Origin: Piezodorus guildinii
Lineage: Eukaryota; Arthropoda; Insecta; Hemiptera; Pentatomidae
Reading direction: 5' to 3'
Assembly (NCBI GenBank): GCA_023052935.1
Contig: CM041292.1
Location: 78,687,669-78,751,668, forward strand
Length of the DNA: 64,000 bases
The translations under genes and the position numbers were made by a program. A model generated the notes under the pieces. The model saw only the letters and a list, made by a program, of their open reading frames with translations, was not told the DNA's origin and did not search any database. The first letter of the stretch is position 1; each line of letters opens with the position of its first letter. Below are positions 60,001-64,000 of the stretch, piece after piece.

Positions 60001-63000
60001 TGCAATTGCTTGTCATCCGTAGATTTACTGAAGTCCTCCTTTTCGATCGCCTCTATTGCTCCATTATCCCGCAGGATACTTTTCAATCGAAACTCCCACG
60101 CGTTGTAATTGTCCCCCGCGAAAGGGACAATTAAATATTTTTCTCTTGACATTTTCTGTCCTTTAACACTATAAAACACTATAAAACAGATGGCCGTTCT
60201 GGGCCCATAACCCTGTTAAGGATTAAAGGGATAATTAAAGATATAACACTTTTAACAGAAAACGTGGTATTTATTTCACAGAACAAAAAACATATGGAGA
60301 GCTACAGTATTTTAATAGAACCTTCCTTCACTACTAACACAGTGTTCACAACCGACGCAGTGTTGCCATACATACATACATACATCCTCGGCGCTACAGC
60401 CCCGTTCGGGCCCTGGCCTCCAGAAGAAACCTTCCCCACTCTTCTCTATTCCTGGCCATCGTCCACCAGCCTAACGCTCCCAGCTGCACTGCATCCTTTC
60501 CAACCTGGTCCAACCATCTCATTCGGGGTCTCCCTCTCTTCCTTTTGCCTACCGGCGCATAGCTCATTATTCTCTTGGGGATACAATCATCTGCCATCCT
60601 TTGAACGTGGCCAGCCCAACGAAGCCTGCTTATCTTTATAAATCTCACCACTGGGACATCCTTATACTTTTCATAAAGCTCTCGATTGTGTCTTATTCTC
60701 CAAAGACCATTTTCGCATATAGGCCCATAAATCCTTCTCAGTATTCTTCGTTCGAAAACAGCAATCTTTTGTTCATCTGTTTTCCTTAACACCCAGGATT
60801 CACAGCCATAAGTCAGTATGGGCCTAATCAGGGTTTTGTAGAGCGTGGCCTTCGTTTCCTTATTAATTTCTTTAGTTTTAAATATTCTTAATAGACCATA
60901 ATAACCCCTCGTAGCAGCTAAAAGTGTTGCCATTAAAATACAATATTATATAAATCATTGTTTATTAACAAGTTTAAACAAAATCAATATTAGTTATTAG
61001 GAAAATCTACAGAAATGTGCTAATTGCATGGTATAAAATGGCTTTTCTATTGATTTTGATGAACAGCTGCTGTAACATCTTAGTCACGACTTATCATGGT
61101 ATTGATACATTTAATTTTTAAGCTAGACTTAGTACCTAGGCAAAGACCTTTATGCTAGCCTTGGTCATTTGGACTCCAAGAACACTCCAGTTATATTTAG
61201 GTTGTTATGCAGATTCTCTGCTACAACATTATCTGGAGGATAATTATCCATGGCTTATCAGTGACAAATTCAATTGGTCTTTTTCATGATCATCAATTCC
61301 TACAACTGGTTTATGGGCGTTTAAGGATGTTACAGTTATTTTTCCAAGAATTTATATTGCCATTGTCTTAAATATTACTACTCCCATTAATATATTTTAT
61401 AACTTTTTTTTATCAGGCTTGGATTAATATCTAGCTTTTTTGATTATTGTAAATTCTCCTTTTTGTGATTTTTAAAATTTTTGATGTATAGACTTCATAT
61501 TGTAAGACTAAACCTACCGTACTTATGAGTTTAAGTTAATGTTTGAAACTTGGTTCATTTGATGGCCTGGTCTATCTGTCAACATTAATTGATGACCCTT
61601 TTGTTTATTTTATTCATTAATTTTTTAATATAATTTTCTTTTTTATTGTTTCAGTTATTTAACTGGTGATCAGTTTTCTAGCGAGTCATCTTGTGAAGCT
61701 TATGTGCGATGCTTAAGAATGGGTTGTAGATGTATAGAACTTGACTGTTGGGATGGACCAGATGGAATGCCTATTGTTTACCATGGTCACACTCTAACAA
61801 CTAGAATTAAGTTTATGGATGTCATAAAAACCATCAAGGAACATGCATTTGATGTTTCCCAGTATGTTCATATTTAATTTTAACTTTTATATTTAATATG
61901 TTTCATTTATTTGGTTTAATCGGGTTTTAAATGTTCCCTTGATTAAAATTAATTTCATAATTTTGTTATATCTGACGCCCTTGCTCAGTCTCCACTTGCT
62001 CAACCAGTGAAGCGGGCGAGTGAGATGCGGCTGAGATCTCCCTGGGCCATGTCTGGCTATCGACAAGCGGAGACAGGGCTCGGGGGTTTCTAGGGCAGCA
62101 AATAGTGTTTATAGTTATGAAAGTTTTTATTATTGTTTTTTTTCTCTATATTTATTCTTGTGTATTAGCCTTTTATTTTAAAATCTATATTCATTAAGTT
62201 ACATTATTTTTAAAAATTTATCTTTCTTTCATTTATTTATTTTTGCTCTATACTTATAGAGTGAATGGTGTCTCATATTTTGGTAGATTGTATTATTTAT
62301 CAATAAATCGATAGATATAAAAAAAATTATAAATCCTTTAGAGACAAGGTTCTGTGGATGACTCTTTAGATTAAACCTGGGCTGGACAGATTGAGATTTA
62401 TTCCATAGAATGAATTCCTACTCAGGTTAGAATAGGTTGGTTACATGTGGGTTAACCTGTCATATTTACTAAAATCCCATGAGGTAGGGGAAGATTCCAG
62501 AATTGAATAGGAATATACCTCAAGCAGAAGTTTAGTATCTCAAGTTGGACATTAACCATTGTCACTTTTGCTAATGTTATACTTAATAAACATGTTTTAT
62601 TTATTCTTATAGGATAATAGAGTTATATTTGTTTTTTTATTAAGCTAAAATATTATTTTTTTTTTAATCTGAGTTTCTCTTGCTTATCAAACTTAAAATA
62701 TATAGTTATATAAACTTTTAAAACGTTTTTACTTTTCTATTTTCCTGTCATATTGTTCTAAAAATAAATTACAGCTTCAATCCTTTTAGCAGTCTAAGTT
62801 ATCTCCTCCATTTAGATTTCATTTCCACGCTGTTAAAACTGTTTGTTTCAACGTTTATTAAAATTCTCAGAACCATTTTGTTCCTGTAATAATGATTTTC
62901 CTAATCTAAAAGAGATCTATTACCGAAGGACATCTGAATACCTGAAATCTGAAAGGAAAGGGTGATGTTCAATGTAGTTCTGGAATGTTGGTTTGATAGT

Positions 63001-63575
63001 ATCAAAGCTTGATTCTTAGGTTAAAAATTTCCTCTGTGTGTTTTTAATTTAATTTGTTCTTCATGTAAAGTAGTAAAGAAGTAGCTCCTGGACATTGTAT
63101 ACCTTACTAAAATTTCAATCTTAATGTTTTTATGTGTATTTCAAACATTTATGTAAAGGTTAAAAATACTAATTTAATTTAAGTTAAAAATACTATTTCA
63201 GATACCCTGTTATTTTATCAATAGAAGACAATTGCTCTTTACCTCAACAAAGGTATATGGCTACAGCAATGCAGGAAGTTTTTGGTGAACATTTACTTAC
63301 TCACCCAGTAGAAAAAAATGAATCCTGTCTCCCATCACCCCAGCAACTTATTCAAAAAATTATCCTCAAACATAAAAAGTTACCTGAAGGTGCAGATGAT
63401 GGATCTATTCTCCTGAGACGTGAAGATGGTAATATTTAAATGTTTTTCAATAAATAATAAATTGTTATAAATTTATAATAGTAGTGTTAATTAATTATCC
63501 AGTTTTACTTTCACTTACTATATATGAAAAATTTATCACAATGATATTTTATTTTTCTTAAAACATCATTATTAC

Positions 63576-63645
<70 letters not shown>

Positions 63646-64000
63646 ATATATATAATATATATATGTTATACATATATAACACATAGTATCATAAGAGCAC
63701 ATGGAATTGACCTTAGTGAATTTGGGAAAAGTAATTCATAAAATAATTAAATAATGACTTATTGTGATTCTATTTTCAAGTTCTCATGCTTTGTTTTAGG
63801 ACGAGAAATGGATTTACGAAATACTGTTAAAAATGGAATTTTATATCTTGAAGATCCTGTAGATAAAGAATGGAATCCCATTTTTTTGTTTTAACCCAAA
63901 ACAAGCTATTTTATACTGACAGTTATCATGGAGCTGAAGAAGTTGATGATGAGACTGACACTGAAGAAACTGGTCCAATAAGTGTTTTGAAATTAAAAGA
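41598..64000 (+). CDS. PLCG1: Phospholipase C gamma (5' part; small wing orthologue), with two frameshifts
   Basis: Exons: 41598-41790, 41873-42022, 44172-44310, 46281-46443, 48954-49147, 50434-50549, 61655-61861, 63202-63428 and 63800 to beyond the window. Junctions are GT/AG and phases join. The product hydrolyses PIP2 to IP3 and diacylglycerol downstream of receptor tyrosine kinases. Visible: N-terminal PH domain (to about residue 140), EF-hand region, and the X half of the catalytic barrel with [31 protein letters not shown] and YHGHTLTT. Counting through the break, catalytic His317 and His362 and calcium ligands Asn318, Glu347, Asp349 and Glu396 are all present. The last exon starts the split PH domain ([10 protein letters not shown]). 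SH2, SH3, Y and C2 parts lie beyond the edge. Two 1-nt losses of frame, near 48996 and near 63877-63879, interrupt this sequence; conservation on both sides says the gene is real. Confidence 0.93.
42700..43110 (-). mobile_element. LINE C-terminal remnant (CR1/L2-like)
   Basis: Minus-strand frames read [20 protein letters not shown] and [18 protein letters not shown], the typical end of CR1/L2-type reverse transcriptase ORFs (the SLWNSLP and F/K...L pattern). A 3' tail region with TAATAAAGAAG-like text lies near 42570-42600 in minus sense. It is in the second PLCG intron and clearly broken. The rest of that intron (42023-44171) has no other identifiable element. Confidence 0.6.
44428..45602 (+). 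mobile_element. Short retroposon split by a LINE (outer insertion of a nest)
   Basis: The retroposon is 44428-44515 joined to about 45568-45602: GATCCCTATC...CCTGGATAGGCAAAATTT...GTCCGATTAGTCAC...GTGACTTTAAATGAATAAACAAACAAAC. It is flanked by a 13-bp duplication AAGGTTTAAATTT at 44415-44427 and 45603-45615. A second copy without insert is at about 55676-55793. No A/B box was recognised, so it is a SINE or a LINE tail. Confidence 0.8.
44516..45567 (-). mobile_element. RNase H-bearing LINE, 5'-truncated
   Basis: Inserted in the retroposon above in minus orientation, with an 11-bp duplication AAAGTGACTTT at 44505-44515 and 45568-45578. The minus-strand text holds an RNase H start ([17 protein letters not shown]), [27 protein letters not shown], then a post-RNase H segment ([26 protein letters not shown]-like) and a [10 protein letters not shown] zinc-binding end. 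A (TAAA)n-like tail lies at its left end. It is broken by stops and frameshifts. RNase H after the reverse transcriptase suits I/LOA-type clades. Confidence 0.8.
46922..47200 (-). repeat. tRNA-derived SINE (family A)
   Basis: The minus strand starts at 47200 with GGGAGCCGGTGGCTGAGTGG, which contains a good A box (TGGCTGAGTGG), and has AGTTCGAGTCC as B box about 45 nt later. The tRNA-like head is followed by a ~190-bp body ending at T/A-rich sequence. A degraded copy is at 49992-50245. In the PLCG intron at 46444-48953. Not a functional tRNA gene: the acceptor 3' half does not pair. Confidence 0.8.
47300..47566 (-). repeat. tRNA-derived SINE (family B), best copy
   Basis: The minus strand begins at 47566 with GGGAGCGGTGTGGTCTAGTG (A box TGGTCTAGTGG) and CTGGGTACGAATTCC (B-box region), then TGTTAATTCAGTCAGGGGGC and a CAGACCCAGCCACTATAAAG body. 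Related copies are at 7845-8115 and 31250-31380. It lies 100 bp from the family A SINE in the same orientation. Confidence 0.75.
48200..48358 (-). repeat. Dispersed repeat family A, internal fragment
   Basis: Contains GATGATATGGTTAATTTTTT, AATATCGGCATTTAAGTCCT and AAAATGAAACCTACATGATT, matching the start of the copy at 1-508 in the same orientation. Truncated on both sides. Confidence 0.7.
49992..50245 (-). repeat. tRNA-derived SINE (family A), degraded copy
   Basis: Matches 46922-47200 across its body: GACAGACTATGTAGGCCCTC, TTCTCGATGAT, ATCACTCCTTA and CCACCAGTTGGATGAC. The head near 50160-50245 is diverged. Confidence 0.65.
50992..51872 (-). mobile_element. RNase H-bearing LINE, copy 2
   Basis: A 43-T run at 50992-51034 is the poly(A) tail in minus sense. 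The following 840 bp match the LINE at 44516-45567 in order: GCTCTGCGACCAAGCAGG, GTCTATTGTGCGCCATAG, the MFKLG and FLDGPS segments near 51300-51440, and TGTCCAGGTACCCATTC near 51616 (WVPG/HTR). Heavily mutated. Confidence 0.75.
51873..52110 (+). mobile_element. Same LINE family, inverted partial copy
   Basis: Plus-strand text [19 protein letters not shown] and [15 protein letters not shown] matches, in reverse orientation, 51300-51500 of the adjacent copy. The shared part overlaps, so this is a second copy or a fold-back duplication, not a simple 5' inversion. Confidence 0.75.
52111..53170 (-). mobile_element. Retroelement ORF1-like remnant (DUF4780-like)
   Basis: A 91-codon minus-strand frame at 52799-52524 reads [20 protein letters not shown] and ends in a [17 protein letters not shown] stretch, the pattern I associate with DUF4780-type domains of insect retroelements. 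Upstream, near 52830-53030 in broken frames, is a Ser/Pro/Ala-rich linker ([17 protein letters not shown]) like those in retroelement ORF1 proteins. This patch is much more GC-rich than its surroundings. Element not named. Confidence 0.45.
53420..55475 (+). mobile_element. Ty3/gypsy retrotransposon remnant (pol)
   Basis: Broken frames give, in order: reverse transcriptase end ([16 protein letters not shown], then [11 protein letters not shown], the YxDD-type motif), RNase H ([37 protein letters not shown]), the linker [15 protein letters not shown], an HHCC-like segment ([10 protein letters not shown]...[10 protein letters not shown]), and integrase with [10 protein letters not shown] and HSDRGTSF. 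At least five frame breaks plus a TAA at 54677-54679 are visible. The integrase Glu of the expected GQVER motif is Gly here (GQVGRYN). A GC-rich purine tract GCGGGGGAGAG ends it at 55465-55475. The 5' half and 5' LTR are missing. Confidence 0.85.
55476..55675 (+). repeat. Possible 3' LTR of the gypsy remnant
   Basis: Begins TGATAAGG immediately after the purine tract, where a 3' LTR should start. Its end is obscured by the short retroposon that begins about 55676. No matching 5' LTR is in the window, so this rests on position only. Confidence 0.4.
55676..55793 (+). mobile_element. Short retroposon, uninterrupted copy
   Basis: GATCCCTATCC...AAACCTGGATAGGCAAAATTT...CATCCGATTAGCCATAGTAG...GTGACATTAAATAAATAAACAAAC matches both halves of the split copy at 44428-45602, confirming that the intervening LINE is a later insertion. 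Confidence 0.75.
55860..56052 (-). repeat. copia 3' LTR (left)
   Basis: 193 bp, TG...CA ends, intact. Differs from the right LTR at one position in the ACATGG/ACGTGG segment and one in TATTATGTAAA/TATTATATAAA. Confidence 0.95.
56256..60179 (-). CDS. copia-type Gag-Pol polyprotein
   Basis: Uninterrupted 1307-codon frame; the second Met (60152, residue 10; [16 protein letters not shown]) is the more likely start because family Gag proteins begin close to the FxGxNY motif. Domains in order: Gag to about residue 200; CCHC zinc knuckle [14 protein letters not shown] (207-220) and an RG-rich stretch; aspartic protease DSGSS (303-307); integrase HHCC (about 440-479) and catalytic D506, D568, E604 with the expected 35-residue D-E spacing; reverse transcriptase (about 855-1090) with [13 protein letters not shown] and YVDD (997-1000); RNase H from YADASF (1161) through TTEAEL and EDNKS. 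Pol order integrase before reverse transcriptase defines Ty1/copia. All expected catalytic residues are present, with no stop. Confidence 0.97.
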   Translation of the reverse strand: MFYSVKGQKMSREKYLIVPFAGDNYNAWEFRLKSILRDNGAIEAIEKEDFSKSTDDKQLQLEAKAQAIIIAATADSHLEYLKNRSAYQMIKSMEDSFKKKGTRSKLFIRRELSDMKFDERKPLMEHFIDLEKLFAQLGDAGSELSEEEKVNYLLLSMPKSYEGIITALETVEELKLDFVKNRLLGEEEKRNRGVTKTKSLESSIFLCYGCGRPGHKKFQCRSTQQARLKPGDWRIQGRGRSDWKYNGGRDDSKATHRQTQGRGRGKSFLTDTENTEGSKFVSFMSFNPDTEQQNKNGFKFVFDSGSSFHLVNNISLFFNYCKLDKPIKISAAKNDVDLEAVGVGTIKCYLSDFKVDIILNDVYYVPQLRKNLLSVSKMEKYGLKIIFNKGEVKVFAQTNELIIVGHRLGSLYFVEFKVLFDDCYYGAKSDTNDNSVEIWHKRFSHLSYGSLKTLVNKNMVDGLTDLKEKNLENRHCEPCILAKITRLPFNGKMYKARKPLELVHTDVCSVSPSTWDGYKYFVTFIDDFIHFTAAYLLRDKSEVFEYFKTYYNYASNHFGHGILKLKSDNGGEYISRNFKSFCDEKGIALQYTAAYNPEMNGVAERMNRTLTEKARALLLDSQLPKELWGEALRYAIYVTNRSPTASLNVTPFEMWEGRRPNVSNFRIFGSSAYAHIPQKLRMKLDPRGVKLKMVGYAPGGYRLWDVNERRIRIERNVLFREETCSESPETINIDVESISDGKEKDGGSSPEKILTSDNKLESLQPEGTETDNVNSREQRKKTKPKYLQDFVTDVSDLDDILMASFLSCSNGNVPENYYDIDSYDDKDMWYEAVNEEIRSLEDSKTWEVVEKSNDAKLIDCKWIFTKKAGDVYKARLVARGFQQEGSFTEIYSPVLKLQTLRVLLSLAVQRNYLIHQMDVKGAFLHGEIDDVVYLKPPPGINVNKNCVLKFKKSLYGLKKSSKNWYNKFYDFMKSKGFQRAESDYCLYFKDGIYILLYVDDLLILGEDNPRINNVKEILNAEFKMKDLGSKNLKYLGINIIQDNDCLYINQKEYLESILTKFGMSEANASESPMDVNVNLDDCTVDYSLEHKCRACIGSLMYAVVGSRPDLCASVSYLARYQSRPSERLWQCLKRILRYIKGTINYNLIYNKNCNSESLVGYADASFAVDKDRKSITGYVFKVFGNSVIWRCKKQSTVALSTTEAELYSLNEAALEACWIRKLLNELGVSCNTTTIYEDNKSTIFSVCNPDQKRMKHVDVKYNFIKHKIECKEICVMYIPTKEQIADIFTKPLNKTSHNYFVHKLGLE
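60199..60213 (-). other. copia primer binding site (initiator-Met tRNA anticodon arm type)
   Basis: Immediately inside the 5' LTR the minus strand reads GGGTTATGGGCCCAGA, complementary to the anticodon arm of initiator Met tRNA rather than to a tRNA 3' end. Drosophila copia uses this unusual half-tRNA priming and has nearly the same site. Confidence 0.8.
60214..60970 (-). repeat. copia 5' LTR (right), split by a LINE
   Basis: LTR parts are 60214-60369 and 60934-60970, with the 11-bp target duplication AGTGTTGCCAT counted on each side of the insert. Otherwise the same as the left LTR apart from two substitutions. Confidence 0.95.
60370..60922 (-). mobile_element. 5'-truncated RTE-like LINE inside the copia LTR
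   Basis: Flanked by AGTGTTGCCAT at 60359-60369 and 60923-60933. Minus-strand open frame of about 175 codons: [54 protein letters not shown] and a [11 protein letters not shown] end, the C-terminal region of an RTE-like reverse transcriptase ORF. The 3' end is a short (TATG)n-type repeat at 60370-60386, as RTE elements often have instead of poly(A). The frame is intact, so the insertion is recent. Confidence 0.9.
61000..61185 (-). repeat. Dispersed repeat family A, internal fragment
   Basis: Contains TTGCATGGTATAAAATGGCT, TGTAACATCTTAGTC and TTGGTCATTTGGACTCC in the order found in the minus-strand copy at 1-508. It lies immediately right of the copia element; both ends are diverged. Confidence 0.6.
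61970..62100. other. GC-rich island in PLCG intron
   Basis: About 130 bp with a base composition far above the surrounding AT-rich DNA, including GAAGCGGGCGAGTGAGATGC and AGCGGAGACAGGGCTCGGGG. No open frame, splice site or tRNA-like fold was convincing. Possibly part of a mobile element; unassigned. Confidence 0.5.
63507..63545 (+). repeat. Dispersed repeat family A, end fragment
   Basis: ACTTTCACTTACTATATATG matches the family start; only the terminal ~40 bp remain, just before a long AT microsatellite. Confidence 0.5.
63577..63672. repeat. (AT)n microsatellite
   Basis: About 90 bp of AT dinucleotides with a few phase changes in the PLCG intron at 63429-63799. The minus-strand open frame across it is low-complexity and not a gene. 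Confidence 0.95.

Larger units (their letters stand above)
55860..60970 (-). mobile_element. Complete Ty1/copia LTR retrotransposon
   Basis: Minus orientation. LTRs begin TGTTAAGG and end TTATTAACA: left 55860-56052 (193 bp), right 60214-60970 (same sequence interrupted by a LINE at 60370-60922). The target duplication AGTTT is at 55855-55859 and 60971-60975. The polypurine tract GGGGGGAGG (minus sense) is at 56061-56053; the primer site lies next to the 5' LTR at 60213-60199. The two LTRs differ by two substitutions that I can see. One open frame fills the inside. Structure suggests a young, potentially competent copy. Confidence 0.95.
50550..61654. other. 11.1 kb PLCG intron packed with retroelements
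   Basis: It separates the exon ending SSSHN from the exon beginning YLTGDQ. From left to right: poly(T), two inverted LINE copies, an ORF1-like remnant, a gypsy remnant, a short retroposon, a complete copia element with a nested LINE, and a repeat-A fragment. The donor at 50550 (GTAAGT) and acceptor at 61654 both look sound. Confidence 0.85.

Overview
This is a 64 kb piece of an AT-rich animal genome, almost certainly an insect. The host genes are broken into short exons by introns with GT/AG boundaries, and the introns and spacers are full of copia, gypsy, RTE-like and RNase H-bearing LINE sequences, tRNA-like SINEs and fold-back repeats. The dispersed repeats remind me of hemipteran (planthopper-like) genomes, but that is a weak impression and not a sequence-based proof. 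No bacterial features are present (no operons, CRISPR arrays or rRNA).

Four host genes can be read through their exons. (1) Positions 936-1417, minus strand: the first three coding exons of mitochondrial Glu-tRNA(Gln) amidotransferase subunit B (GATB); the gene runs off the left edge. (2) 3850-29396, plus strand: a complete importin-7 (IPO7; Drosophila moleskin) gene of 23 coding exons, 1037 codons. (3) 35263-40601, minus strand: a complete translation initiation factor eIF2 beta (EIF2S2) gene of six coding exons, 283 codons. (4) 41598 to the right edge, plus strand: the 5' part of phospholipase C gamma (Drosophila small wing), with N-terminal PH, EF-hand, catalytic X region and the start of the split PH domain. 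GATB/IPO7 and EIF2S2/PLCG are both divergent head-to-head pairs; the second pair is separated by only 996 bp between start codons. The products serve mitochondrial translation, nuclear import, cytosolic translation initiation and receptor signalling; nothing suggests they form one pathway.

Mobile DNA dominates the rest. The 11.1 kb PLCG intron at 50550-61654 holds two inverted copies of an RNase H-bearing LINE, an ORF1-like remnant, a decayed gypsy element, and a structurally complete copia element at 55860-60970 with an uninterrupted 1307-codon Gag-Pol frame, near-identical LTRs and an AGTTT target duplication. A 5'-truncated LINE sits inside one LTR. Another PLCG intron has a clean nest: a short retroposon with its own 13 bp target duplication, split by a LINE with an 11 bp target duplication. 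IPO7 introns carry an RTE-like LINE with a duplicated 3' end, a 230 bp-arm fold-back, a 51 bp perfect palindrome and several copies of a ~0.6-1.1 kb repeat family with inverted ends.

The points most worth checking are two independent 1-base frameshifts in the otherwise conserved PLCG exons, an in-frame alternative donor adding 19 codons to the acidic loop of importin-7, the young copia element with a half-tRNA-type primer site, and an unidentified apparent retrocopy at 1916-2395. I did not find a convincing new defence, toxin or regulatory system; the notable content is host genes plus layered retroelements.
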